Source of the DNA: an uncultured Eubacteriales bacterium
Lineage (GTDB): Bacteria; Bacillota; Clostridia; Oscillospirales; Acutalibacteraceae
Direction of reading: 5' to 3'
Length of the DNA: 7,443 nt
Assembly: GCA_934408795.1 (NCBI GenBank)
Contig: CAKRVQ010000049.1
Coordinates: 1 to 7,443, forward strand
Shown: piece after piece, positions 1 through 6,697 of the stretch
How the letters are laid out: each line of letters starts with the position of its first letter
Position numbering within the stretch: the first letter of the stretch is position 1
Position numbers and translations under genes: made by a program
The notes under the pieces: generated by a model
Seen by the model: the letters and a program-made list of their open reading frames with translations, nothing else
Databases searched by the model: none
Told to the model about the DNA's origin: nothing

Positions 1-1
1 C

Positions 2-682
2 ATCACTTCACATACCGCCGCCGCGATAATGTTTGAAAAGCGCGACTGTGCCGCCGTCATAAAGGCGGTATCCCGTTTCCGCTCAAAGTTTCGGAAGGAA
101 TTCGGAAGCGTTGAGAGCAGCGGGCTTATCGGCATAGGCCTTTACGGGTATAAAGAGGGACTTGTACTTGATACCGATTCGACCCGCCGCACGGTGAGCT
201 TCCTTTCTTCGCTGCCGTACGGAGTACACAAAATGAGTGCCGATGTGGAAGGACTCGTACAAACATCGTCGAATGTAGGCGTGGTCAAGCTTGATTCCGA
301 CACCGTTAAGGTCGATTGCTCGGTGAGAAGCAGTGTGACCGTGGAGCGCGACGAATTGGCATATTCGATCGTAAAGCTCGCCAAAAGCTGCGGATTCTCC
401 GCCGAAAGAGTATCTCCCTACCCCGCCTGGGAATACCGGAAGTCATCCCATCTTCGCGATGTGATGTCCGAAGTATATAAGAACGAGACCGGCAAAGAAC
501 CCGATATATCGGTCATTCATGCAGGACTCGAATGCGGTCTGCTCTCACAAAAGCTGCCCGGGCTCGATGCCGTGTCGATAGGACCCGATATGCGTGATAT
601 ACATTCGTATTCGGAGAGACTCGATATCGCCTCGGTCGGCAGAACATGGAAGTTCGTCCTTGATGTGCTTGCAGCCCTTTAG
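2..682 (+). CDS. pepD: PepD-type aminoacyl-histidine dipeptidase (M20 family), C-terminal part
   Basis: C-terminal 226 residues of a cytosolic zinc dipeptidase of the PepD (Xaa-His dipeptidase, beta-alanyl-dipeptidase) branch of family M20, which hydrolyses short peptides for amino-acid recycling. The frame is open to the left edge, so the ATG at 29 is only an internal Met and the N-terminal metal-binding half lies outside. Visible are the inserted lid/dimerisation domain, with the family-like stretch LPYGVHKMSADVEGLVQTS (nt 212-268), and the end of the catalytic domain. There HAGLECG (His at nt 518-520) and GPDMRDIHSYSE (His at nt 602-604) match the family's C-terminal motifs. The second His is the likely last zinc ligand, by analogy with other M20 enzymes. 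The stop is 49 bases before rarA on the same strand. The frame is intact and ends at the expected place, so nothing suggests decay. Confidence 0.93.
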   Translation: MTSHTAAAIMFEKRDCAAVIKAVSRFRSKFRKEFGSVESSGLIGIGLYGYKEGLVLDTDSTRRTVSFLSSLPYGVHKMSADVEGLVQTSSNVGVVKLDSDTVKVDCSVRSSVTVERDELAYSIVKLAKSCGFSAERVSPYPAWEYRKSSHLRDVMSEVYKNETGKEPDISVIHAGLECGLLSQKLPGLDAVSIGPDMRDIHSYSERLDIASVGRTWKFVLDVLAAL

Positions 683-731
683 CTGATCGCTGTTCGGACA
701 TTAAAATGAGAATGAGGAAGAGAAAAACAAA

Positions 732-2009
732 ATGACTTCACCTCTCGCAGACAGAATCAGACCCTCTTCGCTTGACGAAATGGTCGGACAACAACATCTC
801 ATCGGCAAGGGCCGCCTGCTTCGGAACATAATCGAAAGCGGCAAAATACCGAATATGATATTTTACGGTCCCTCGGGAGTCGGAAAGACCACGCTTGCGA
901 GGATAATTGCCGAAAAGTCGGGTATGCGTCTGCATATGCTTAACGGCACATCGGCATCGACCGCCGACATTCGCTCAGCCGTTGCCGAGACCGCGACACT
1001 CGGAGGCTGCGGCGGGATTCTTCTGTACCTTGACGAAATACAGTACTTTTCAAAAAAGCAGCAACAAACGCTGCTTGAAAACATCGAAAACGGCAGTGTG
1101 ACGCTTATAGCGTCGACCACCGAGAATCCGTATTTTTATGTCTACGGCGCACTCCTTTCCCGCTCTTCGGTATTTGAATTCAAAGCCGTTACGCCCGACG
1201 ATATCGTGCCCGCGGTGAAAAGAGCCTTTGCTCTTCTTACGGAAGAATACGGAGGTGTTGAGGCGGAGGACGACGCCGTAAGGCTGATCGCCTCCGGCTG
1301 CGGCGGAGATGTAAGAAAAGCAATAAACGCCGCGGAGGCCGCGGTCCTCGGCACCCGCGCAGACTCCGACGGAAAACGGATCATCACTTCGGATATTGCC
1401 CGTCAGGCAACATCGGGCAACGCTTTCGGCTATGACCGCGCGGGCGACGGGCACTATGACGCCGTATCGGCGTTTCAGAAATCAATGCGCGGCAGCGATC
1501 CCGATGCCGCCGTCTTTTACCTTGCCAAGCTGCTTGAGGCGGGAGATCTGCCGAGCGCCTGCCGAAGGCTTATGGTATGTGCCTGCGAAGATGTGGGGCT
1601 CGCCGATCCTTCGATCATACCGATTGTGAAATCTGCGGTAGATGCGGCTCTTATGCTCGGTCTTCCCGAGGCGAGGATACCGCTTGCCGACGCAGCGATC
1701 CTCGTTGCGATAAGCCCCAAATCGAATTCGGCTTACAATGCGGTGGATGCCGCCGCTGCAGACATTTCCAAGGGTCTGGGCGTCAAGGTCCCGCGTCAGC
1801 TGCAGAACAAGCATCTTGACGGAGACGACAGTGAGGTAAAGGGGCAGAACTATCTTTATCCGCACGATTACCCGAATCACTATGTCCGTCAACAATATTT
1901 GCCCGACGACCTGAAAAACAGGGTCTATTTCAAATTCGGCGAATCAAAAAAGGAACAGGCATATAAGGAATTCGACCGTATACGAAAAACGGAGGGCGGT
2001 AAAAAATGA
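732..2009 (+). CDS. rarA: Replication-associated recombination protein A (RarA/MgsA), AAA+ ATPase
   Basis: Cytosolic clamp-loader-like AAA+ ATPase (RarA/MgsA/Mgs1-WRNIP1 family) that acts at stalled or collapsed replication forks and binds ssDNA ends and SSB. The start PLADRIRPSSLDEMVGQ is diagnostic. Walker A is GPSGVGKT (residues 46-53), Walker B is LLYLDEI (97-103), sensor 1 lies in ASTTENP (127-133), the arginine finger is in LLSR (R144), and a sensor-2-like GGDVRKAINAAE has R195. The C-terminal tetramerisation region includes LPSACRRLMVCACEDVGLADP and ends with a typical YLPDDLKNRVYF-like segment. At 425 aa it matches the family's usual length. The Walker B neighbourhood reads DEIQYF where DEIHRF is common, a conservative change. 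The ATG at 732 follows a GAGGAAG site (714-720) with 11 bases between. It overlaps the next gene by four bases, implying coupled translation. Confidence 0.96.
   Translation: MTSPLADRIRPSSLDEMVGQQHLIGKGRLLRNIIESGKIPNMIFYGPSGVGKTTLARIIAEKSGMRLHMLNGTSASTADIRSAVAETATLGGCGGILLYLDEIQYFSKKQQQTLLENIENGSVTLIASTTENPYFYVYGALLSRSSVFEFKAVTPDDIVPAVKRAFALLTEEYGGVEAEDDAVRLIASGCGGDVRKAINAAEAAVLGTRADSDGKRIITSDIARQATSGNAFGYDRAGDGHYDAVSAFQKSMRGSDPDAAVFYLAKLLEAGDLPSACRRLMVCACEDVGLADPSIIPIVKSAVDAALMLGLPEARIPLADAAILVAISPKSNSAYNAVDAAAADISKGLGVKVPRQLQNKHLDGDDSEVKGQNYLYPHDYPNHYVRQQYLPDDLKNRVYFKFGESKKEQAYKEFDRIRKTEGGKK
1991..1996 (+). promoter_or_regulatory. Ribosome binding site of the hydroxyacid dehydrogenase gene, inside rarA
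   Basis: GGAGGG lies in the last codons of rarA, nine bases before the ATG at 2006. It fixes the start at the ATGA overlap and explains how the second gene is initiated by ribosomes finishing rarA. Confidence 0.85.
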
Positions 2010-2947
2010 GGATAGTGGTTCTTGACCGCTGCACCGTGACAAAAGGCGACCTTGACCTTTCGCCGATCGAAAGGCTCGGGGATGTCGAATACTACGACAT
2101 TTTGTCGTCGGAGGAGATTAAGTCGGTTGCCGCGGGAGCGGATGTTATCATATGCAACAAGGCAGCAATAACTGCCGATATAATGGCAAAAACAGGTGTT
2201 AAAGGCGTTTTTCTCTTTGCAACGGGATATAACAACATCGATATCGAATACGCGCATTCGCACGGGATCGTTGTATGCAATGTACCCGGATATTCGACCG
2301 ATTCGGTGGTCCAGCTGACCTTTTCGCTTTTGCTTGAGCTCAGTCTCAGTACATCGCGTTATACCGCGTCGGTTGCCGCGGGCGACTGGATGAATTCGAA
2401 ACAGTTCTCATATTTTCCCTACCGTATGACCGAGCTTAAAGGAAAGGTCTTCGGAATATACGGTCTCGGGACGATAGGCGCCGCAGCGGCAGGGATCGCC
2501 CTCGCGTTCGGAATGGAGGTCATCTCCTTCACAAGGTCGCCGAAGAATATGGCGGGTGTACGGGAAGTATCCGAGGACGAGTTGTTTCGAACTGCCGATT
2601 TTATTTCATTCCACTGCCCTCTGACCGATAAAACGCATCATGTTCTGAACGATCGCACATTATCGCTTATGAAGCCTTCGGCTTACATCATCAACACCTC
2701 GCGCGGCGGGGTCATAGATGAGTCTGCGCTCGCCCGCGCCCTTAACGAGGGCAGGATAGCGGGTGCTGCGCTTGATGTGCTGACCGAAGAGCCGATGTCC
2801 GAAAACTGCCCGTTAAAGGGCGCCGAAAACTGCCTTATGACCCCTCATATCGCATGGGCAACACCCGAGGCAAGGCGCCGCCTCATCGCCGCAGTGGCGG
2901 AAAATATCGAAGCGTTTATATCGGACTCGCCCATAAACAGAGTTTAG
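2006..2947 (+). CDS. D-isomer-specific 2-hydroxyacid dehydrogenase (HprA-like glycerate dehydrogenase/hydroxypyruvate reductase)
   Basis: Cytosolic NAD(P)-dependent oxidoreductase interconverting 2-oxoacids and D-2-hydroxyacids. The substrate is not readable from sequence; the stretch NIDIEYAHSHGIVVCNVPGYSTDSV most resembles HprA-type hydroxypyruvate/glyoxylate reductases. The Rossmann dinucleotide motif GLGTIG spans residues 153-158. The catalytic triad of the family is present: Arg233 (in TSRGGVID), Glu262 (in TEEP) and His281 (in TPHIAW). At 313 aa it is full length. The strand after the Rossmann glycines reads VISFTRSPK (172-180), without the Asp that normally selects NAD, so NADPH use is possible (inference). 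It overlaps rarA by four bases and is the last gene of the + strand block. It could equally be a lactate-type or PGDH-like member; the HprA assignment is moderate. Confidence 0.9.
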   Translation: MRIVVLDRCTVTKGDLDLSPIERLGDVEYYDILSSEEIKSVAAGADVIICNKAAITADIMAKTGVKGVFLFATGYNNIDIEYAHSHGIVVCNVPGYSTDSVVQLTFSLLLELSLSTSRYTASVAAGDWMNSKQFSYFPYRMTELKGKVFGIYGLGTIGAAAAGIALAFGMEVISFTRSPKNMAGVREVSEDELFRTADFISFHCPLTDKTHHVLNDRTLSLMKPSAYIINTSRGGVIDESALARALNEGRIAGAALDVLTEEPMSENCPLKGAENCLMTPHIAWATPEARRRLIAAVAENIEAFISDSPINRV

Positions 2948-2972
2948 GTGCGTATCTTAAAGCGCTTTTCGA

Positions 2973-3015
2973 CACCCGAAAGCACGGGTGCGTGTCACGG
3001 GGTACGGTCGCCCCG
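2973..3015 (+). repeat. Two small adjacent GC hairpins downstream of the dehydrogenase
   Basis: CACCCG (2973-2978) pairs with CGGGTG (2985-2990) around a 6-base loop. CGGGG (2998-3002) pairs with CCCCG (3011-3015) around an 8-base loop. Neither is followed by a T-run, so they are not canonical terminators. They lie in the 3' untranslated stretch and could stabilise the mRNA end or be chance. Confidence 0.4.
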
Positions 3016-3058
3016 CTATGCATCTGCCGCAAGCAAGACCGCATCGGCAACAAACATA

Positions 3059-3126
3059 ATTGCACGATCGCGGCGATTGCCCGATCAAGATTGTTGCCCG
3101 ATCACGGCGATTGTCCGATCATGACG
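3059..3126. repeat. Four imperfect tandem copies of a 17-bp unit
   Basis: Units at 3059-3075, 3076-3092, 3093-3109 and 3110-3126, exactly 17 bases apart, share the approximate consensus RTTGCCCGATCACGGCG. Each keeps TTG, two variable positions, then CGATC. Units 1 and 3 both end in GGCG, and unit 2 is the most diverged at its end. The array lies between the + strand operon and its terminator and is not in a convincing reading frame. It may be a minisatellite-like expansion or an array of binding sites. Confidence 0.75.
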
Positions 3127-3135
3127 GAGAATAAC

Positions 3136-3185
3136 AAACCTGCGCCGCCCCGCAAACTGTATGCGGGGCGGCGCAGGTTTTACTT
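3136..3185. terminator. Bidirectional intrinsic terminator between convergent operons
   Basis: A perfect 19-bp inverted repeat (3136-3154 with 3162-3180) encloses a 7-base loop. The core is nearly all G/C, with AAA at one end and TTT at the other. On the + strand the stem runs into TTTTACTT, ending the dehydrogenase transcript. On the - strand it runs into TTTGTTATT, ending the P-loop/pgi transcript, whose stop codon is at 3213-3215. The U-tracts are short, but the stem is very strong. Confidence 0.88.
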
Positions 3186-3212
3186 ATAAAACCGTCGGTC
3201 TTATGTATCTTC

Positions 3213-3629
3213 TTAATACTTCTCGGTGAAATTGAAAAGCTCGGCGGGAAGCTCCTCCTCATCGCAGGAGACCGTGAACACCATGCAGGTGTTGCTGTCG
3301 GACGAAAGCGGGGCGACCTTTCTCATAAATTCAAGAAGCTCACCGTAATCTCTTCCGCCGATACGGAGTGTGGCATCGACGAAAATATCGGTAACATCAT
3401 AGTTTCCGGCGCATATTCCGCACAGGAATCCGTAAAGAGTGTCATATCCCGAAACACCGAAGTTTTCGATGTTTATAAGTCTTGCTTTATGAGGAATATC
3501 ATAGGTAAGAGCCGGGCCCTTTTCGATGCAGACAACATTGCCGTCGGACTTTTCGGTGGCATGAACGACCGCGTCGATAAGTTTTTTGGTCTTTCCGGTA
3601 CCCTTCTTGCCTATTATGAGTTTTACCAT
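3213..3629 (-). CDS. Small P-loop ATP-binding protein of unknown function
   Basis: A 138-residue soluble protein opening directly with a Walker A motif, GKKGTGKT (residues 7-14), followed by a Walker-B-like strand DIFVD (81-85) and a further hydrophobic strand CMVFTVS (115-121). It therefore looks like a minimal single-domain P-loop NTPase core with no visible DNA-binding, membrane or partner domain. I recall near-identical layouts in many Clostridia, usually called hypothetical or, on weak grounds, PilT-like. No function is established and no pilus genes are nearby. The ATG at 3629 is well supported by AAAGGAG (3639-3645) nine bases upstream. It starts 41 bases after the pgi stop on the same strand and is probably cotranscribed with pgi. 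Transcription ends at the shared terminator near 3180. Confidence 0.82.
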   Translation of the reverse strand: MVKLIIGKKGTGKTKKLIDAVVHATEKSDGNVVCIEKGPALTYDIPHKARLINIENFGVSGYDTLYGFLCGICAGNYDVTDIFVDATLRIGGRDYGELLEFMRKVAPLSSDSNTCMVFTVSCDEEELPAELFNFTEKY

Positions 3630-3651
3630 TTAAAACAACTCCTTTATATTT

Positions 3652-3672
3652 AGACCGCCGCGCGGTTTTTTT
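3652..3672 (+). terminator. Terminator-like hairpin facing into the 3' end of pgi
   Basis: Read on the + strand, ACCGC (3654-3658) pairs with GCGGT (3662-3666) around CGC and is followed by seven T (3666-3672); a G-T and an A-T pair can extend the stem. Both neighbouring genes run on the - strand, where the same hairpin is preceded by A and not followed by U. If it works, it would stop + strand transcription from running antisense into pgi. The stem is short, so activity is uncertain. Confidence 0.45.
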
Positions 3673-5011
3673 AACCCTTTATTCTTGCTTCAAGCTCCGC
3701 CTTTTTCCCTTCATATCCGGGCTTGCCGAGCATTGCAAACATATTCTTCTTGTAGCTTTCTACACCCGGCTGATTGAACGGATTCACACCGAGTATATAA
3801 CCGGAGATCGCGCACGACATCTCAAAGAAGTAGATGAGCCTTCCGAGATCCTCTTCGTTCTTGGAATCTATTTCGACGATGAGGTTGGGCACTCCGCCGT
3901 CCGAATGGGCGAGTACGGTCGCCTGGCAAGCCTTCTCACTCACATACGAAAGTGTCTTTCCCGCGAGGAAATTGAGACCGTCACCGTTATTTTCCGCACG
4001 GTCGACTGTAACATCCGAGCCGCAGTCCTTTATCGAAACAATGGTCTCGAAAAGGTGGCGCCTGCCCTCCTGAATATACTGGCCGAGAGAATGGAGGTCG
4101 GTAGAGAATATCGCGGAGGCGGGGAAGATTCCTTTATTATCCTTACCTTCGCTTTCTCCGAACAACTGCTTATACCACTCGCCCATCATTGTAAACGAGG
4201 GTTCATAGCTGACAAGGAGCTCGATCTCTTTACCTCTGCGATAGAGCATATTGCGTATGGCTGCATAACGGCAGCATGGGTTCGACTCTATATCGCCGAC
4301 CGTGTAATCCTTCCTTGCCGCTGCGGCACCTGCCATAAGCTTGTCGATATCGGCACCGCTGACCGCTATGGGAAGAAGTCCCACTGCGGTGAGGACCGAG
4401 AATCTTCCGCCTACATCGTCCGGAATAACGAACGACTCATAGCCTTCACTGTCGGCAAGTTCCTTGAGAGTGCCGCGAGCCTTATCGGTTGTGCAGTATA
4501 TACGCTTGCGTGCCTCTTCCACGCCGACCGTCTTTTCAAGGTATTCTCTGAATATACGGAACGCGACCGCGGGTTCGGTAGTGGTTCCCGACTTGGATAT
4601 AACATTTACCGATACTCTCTTGCCCTCGCAGATCTTAAGTATATCGGCAGTCGCAGCGCCCGAGAGGGTATTCCCCGCAAAGTAGATATCGGGCGTGTCT
4701 TTCGGCATACTGTTATACAACTGTGAATTGAGGAATTCTATCGCGGCGCGTGCGCCGAGATATGATCCGCCGATTCCGATGACCACAAGTATATCGGAAT
4801 CGCTTTTGATCTTACGGGCGGCAGCTTTGATCCTTTCGAATTCTTCCCTGTCATAATTCTCGGGCAGATCTATCCAGCCGAGAAAATCATTGCCGAGACC
4901 GCTGCGGTCCATAAGTCTTGAAAAAGCTTCCTTTGTTTGTCCCGCTATGCCGGAGTAATCACTTTCGTTGAGAAACTCAGCCGCATAGCCGTCATTGAAT
5001 TTAAGTCCCAT
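3671..5011 (-). CDS. pgi: Glucose-6-phosphate isomerase
   Basis: Cytosolic enzyme interconverting glucose 6-phosphate and fructose 6-phosphate in glycolysis and gluconeogenesis. Both SIS sugar-phosphate-binding halves are clear: [12 protein letters not shown] (residues 78-89), and the phosphate loop [10 protein letters not shown] (138-147). GGRFS (201-205) carries the family Arg203. FGESEGK (284-290) carries the catalytic Glu286, DLHSLGQ carries His307, and the signature ending [12 protein letters not shown] supplies the catalytic Lys421. At 446 aa it is the compact bacterial form found in Firmicutes and Thermotoga, not the ~550 aa E. coli/animal form. The ATG at 5011 has AAGGA (5022-5026) ten bases upstream. 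A strong promoter sits just upstream, so expression need not depend on the carboxypeptidase gene 92 bases before it. Confidence 0.98.
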   Translation of the reverse strand: MGLKFNDGYAAEFLNESDYSGIAGQTKEAFSRLMDRSGLGNDFLGWIDLPENYDREEFERIKAAARKIKSDSDILVVIGIGGSYLGARAAIEFLNSQLYNSMPKDTPDIYFAGNTLSGAATADILKICEGKRVSVNVISKSGTTTEPAVAFRIFREYLEKTVGVEEARKRIYCTTDKARGTLKELADSEGYESFVIPDDVGGRFSVLTAVGLLPIAVSGADIDKLMAGAAAARKDYTVGDIESNPCCRYAAIRNMLYRRGKEIELLVSYEPSFTMMGEWYKQLFGESEGKDNKGIFPASAIFSTDLHSLGQYIQEGRRHLFETIVSIKDCGSDVTVDRAENNGDGLNFLAGKTLSYVSEKACQATVLAHSDGGVPNLIVEIDSKNEEDLGRLIYFFEMSCAISGYILGVNPFNQPGVESYKKNMFAMLGKPGYEGKKAELEARIKG

Positions 5012-5045
5012 TTAATATCAATCCTTGGTATATCTTGTTTTATTT

Positions 5046-5074
5046 ATTATACATTATCGGCACCGTCTTTTCAA
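5046..5074 (-). promoter_or_regulatory. Near-consensus sigma-A promoter of pgi
   Basis: On the - strand, TTGAAA (-35, 5069-5074) and a perfect TATAAT (-10, 5046-5051) are separated by exactly 17 bases (5052-5068). Transcription should start near 5039, giving a leader of about 28 bases with the ribosome site inside it. It lies wholly in the gap between the carboxypeptidase stop and the pgi start. Confidence 0.85.
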
Positions 5075-5103
5075 CACAAAAATATCTGTTCACAAAAAGT
5101 TTA

Positions 5104-6357
5104 TCATACGACTGCCATTTGCCCGAGCAGTCTTAAAAAAGCTTTTAAGAAACTCATCTTTTCGACCGATGACGAGGCGACTATCTTCACGGTGCCTATC
5201 TCCTCGTCTCCGGAAAAGATCCTGCACATTCCCACCTGCTCGCCCTCTTCGACCGGTGCCGCTATTTCCTCATCAAGCTCGGTTATATGGGTTATTCTGT
5301 CGGCGTTCACCTTTTCAAGCAGGAATTCGCAATCACCCGCCGCTCTGACCGATACCTTTTCCGCCGTTCCGCCCTTTACCTTTATATCGGTAAGCTCTTC
5401 GGACGGAACCGAAAATGATCTGAATGTGAAATTGGCAAATCCGTAACTCAAGAGCGACCTCGCCTCCGCAAAGCGTTCCTTGCTTGAAGGCGCATCCATG
5501 ACCACCGCTATGAATACCGTGCCGTCGCGCTCCGCAGCAGCGGAAAGGCAGTATCCCGCCTTTGATGTGGTGCCCGTCTTGAGTCCTATCGTTCCCTCAT
5601 AGAATCTGACCAGCTTATTTGTGTTCACAAGCTGGGATTTTCCGCCTCTTAAGGTGTCCATCCAGACCGTCGAATAGTTCCTTATGATATCGTGTCTCAG
5701 CAGTTCGCGCGACATTACGGATATATCATATGCGCTTGTGACATGACCTTCGGCGTCCAGTCCCGTGCAGTTTTTGAACACCGTATCATTCATTCCGAGC
5801 TGAGCAGCCCGTTCGTTCATCTCCGCGACGAACACCTCTTCACTGCCCGATACAGCCTCGGCAAGTGCCACGGTCGCATCGTTTGCCGAAGCTATCACCG
5901 TCGCCTTCAGAAGATCGTCGACCGTCATTACCTCGCCGACCTTCAGCCATATCTGTGAACCGCCCATTTCGCTCGCGTGTTCGCTTGCGGTTATTTCGGT
6001 ATCAAGCGAGATGTCCCCACGGTCTATCGCCTCGGTTATCAGAAGCAGTGACATGACTTTGGTGACCGAAGCGGGCGACAGTTTTTCGTGTGCGTTTTTC
6101 TCGTATATAATATTCCCCGTTTTCTGCTCGATAAGTATTGCCGACTTTGAGCTTATCTGCAGATCGGCGGAGGTCGCCGCAGGCTTTGATTCCTCGGGCA
6201 GTGGTTCGAATATATCGTCCGACATATTTTCGGTTGAGATCATCGTATCCTGCGGCTTTTCACTGTCTGACGGCACCGCGTAAACAGTGCCCGACATCAG
6301 CATGACGGCAGCAGCCGCCCACGCAAAAACCGTGATATATTTATTAAATAAGCGCAT
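5104..6357 (-). CDS. Serine-type D-Ala-D-Ala carboxypeptidase (S11, PBP5/DacA-DacF type)
   Basis: Exported low-molecular-weight penicillin-binding protein that removes the terminal D-Ala of peptidoglycan pentapeptides, limiting cross-linking. The N-terminal signal peptide has a hydrophobic core and a VYA/V cleavage site after about residue 27. A Ser/Glu/Pro-rich linker follows (about 28-66). The three penicillin-binding motifs are all present: SVTK (97-100, catalytic Ser97), SAN (157-159) and KTG (260-262). A PBP5-like C-terminal beta domain follows, and the last ~20 residues form an amphipathic helix, the usual membrane anchor. A frame-compatible GTG at 6366 directly abuts the AAGGGGA ribosome site, leaving no spacing, whereas the ATG at 6357 has nine bases, so 417 aa is preferred. 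It ends in tandem stops TGA TAA. DacA versus the sporulation paralogue DacF cannot be settled from sequence. Confidence 0.95.
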   Translation of the reverse strand: MRLFNKYITVFAWAAAAVMLMSGTVYAVPSDSEKPQDTMISTENMSDDIFEPLPEESKPAATSADLQISSKSAILIEQKTGNIIYEKNAHEKLSPASVTKVMSLLLITEAIDRGDISLDTEITASEHASEMGGSQIWLKVGEVMTVDDLLKATVIASANDATVALAEAVSGSEEVFVAEMNERAAQLGMNDTVFKNCTGLDAEGHVTSAYDISVMSRELLRHDIIRNYSTVWMDTLRGGKSQLVNTNKLVRFYEGTIGLKTGTTSKAGYCLSAAAERDGTVFIAVVMDAPSSKERFAEARSLLSYGFANFTFRSFSVPSEELTDIKVKGGTAEKVSVRAAGDCEFLLEKVNADRITHITELDEEIAAPVEEGEQVGMCRIFSGDEEIGTVKIVASSSVEKMSFLKAFLRLLGQMAVV

Positions 6358-6402
6358 TACAGGCACTCCCCTTTCAGGAAATAATATGCCGGTAATGCGC
6401 TT
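6350..6402 (-). promoter_or_regulatory. Inverted repeat folding over the carboxypeptidase start codon
   Basis: The 16-base arm at 6350-6365 and the arm at 6387-6402 are reverse complements with a single mismatch (15 of 16 pairs), around a 21-base loop. In the mRNA the start ATG (6357-6355) lies inside the 3' arm and the ribosome site AAGGGGA lies in the loop. The fold would hold the start codon in a stem if transcription begins upstream of 6402. It may be a translational control element or a DNA operator. Confidence 0.65.
6367..6373 (-). promoter_or_regulatory. Ribosome binding site deciding the carboxypeptidase start
   Basis: AAGGGGA (- strand) ends nine bases before the ATG at 6357 and zero bases before the GTG at 6366. 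This selects the ATG and shortens the longest frame by three residues. Confidence 0.8.
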
Positions 6403-6446
6403 TACATTCTTTTTCCCGCAACGACGGGATCAGGGTGGCGCCAAAA

Positions 6447-6656
6447 TCAGTAGTTTTTCCAATCGTTTTTGCGGCGGTCATGAACGGCGCCGTTGCTTTC
6501 AGTGCTTACGACCTTAAGCGGCTTGAATATCCGATCCTTTTCAAAACCCATAATAAGACAGCATCCGCAGGTTAAGCCGAAGGCGCCCAAAAATGGAAAG
6601 GATTCGCAATACGCATCTCTTTTACCAAACAAGAATAAACAATGCTTAAAACTCAT
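6447..6656 (-). CDS. Possible small ORF of unknown function, weakly supported
   Basis: A 69-codon frame from ATG 6656 (an in-frame GTG lies at 6677) to a TGA. I recognise no family. It has a Cys-bearing hydrophobic middle (FGLTCGCCLIMGF) and a basic, polar tail ending RRKNDWKNY. The second half uses codons much like the neighbouring genes (CTT, AAG, GGC, CGC), which argues for coding. The first half is AT-richer, and no good Shine-Dalgarno precedes either start. A weak promoter candidate lies just upstream (6668-6697). It ends about 90 bases before the carboxypeptidase start on the same strand. It may be a real small protein, the 3' remnant of an older gene, or chance. Confidence 0.25.
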   Translation of the reverse strand: MSFKHCLFLFGKRDAYCESFPFLGAFGLTCGCCLIMGFEKDRIFKPLKVVSTESNGAVHDRRKNDWKNY

Positions 6657-6667
6657 ATGGCCGCCCG

Positions 6668-6697
6668 ATTTTATCACAACAAATTAAACGGCCGCAA
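6668..6697 (-). promoter_or_regulatory. Weak extended -10 promoter candidate
   Basis: On the - strand, TTGCGG (6692-6697), 18 bases, then TAAAAT (6668-6673) preceded by TGA, an extended -10 pattern. The -35 is poor. If used, it would start near 6661 and transcribe the small ORF and then the carboxypeptidase with a ~300-base leader including the start-codon hairpin. It is the best candidate I see for that gene, but weak. Confidence 0.3.

Noticed and set aside
698..707. TAAAAT as a -10 box for rarA in the pepD-rarA gap
   Set aside because: No acceptable -35 box lies 16-18 bases upstream, and the short gap suggests readthrough from pepD.
1050..1895. - strand ORFs of 134 and 137 codons inside rarA
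   Set aside because: Complementary-strand shadows of a clear AAA+ gene; no ribosome sites and no protein similarity that I recognise.
2854..3189. 111-codon + strand ORF running from the dehydrogenase 3' end through the tandem repeats and terminator
   Set aside because: It starts inside a certain gene in another frame, crosses the hairpins and the terminator, and has no ribosome site or recognisable protein.
3630..3670. TATAAA before the P-loop gene as its own promoter
   Set aside because: The expected -35 position falls in an A-run with no match, so cotranscription with pgi is more likely.
3905..4726. 273-codon + strand ORF antisense to pgi
   Set aside because: It lies wholly inside pgi, whose frame is certain from catalytic motifs. 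Its translation resembles no family and has the mixed composition expected of a complementary-strand shadow.
6415..6428. CCCG/CGGG hairpin upstream of the carboxypeptidase
   Set aside because: Only a 4-bp stem; the T-run lies on the 5' side on the + strand, so it is not a terminator in either useful direction.
6424..6445. GGGTGGCGCC on the + strand, resembling the T-box core AGGGTGGNACCGCG
   Set aside because: The ACCGCG part is missing, no matching downstream stem or terminator follows, and no + strand gene lies downstream to be controlled.
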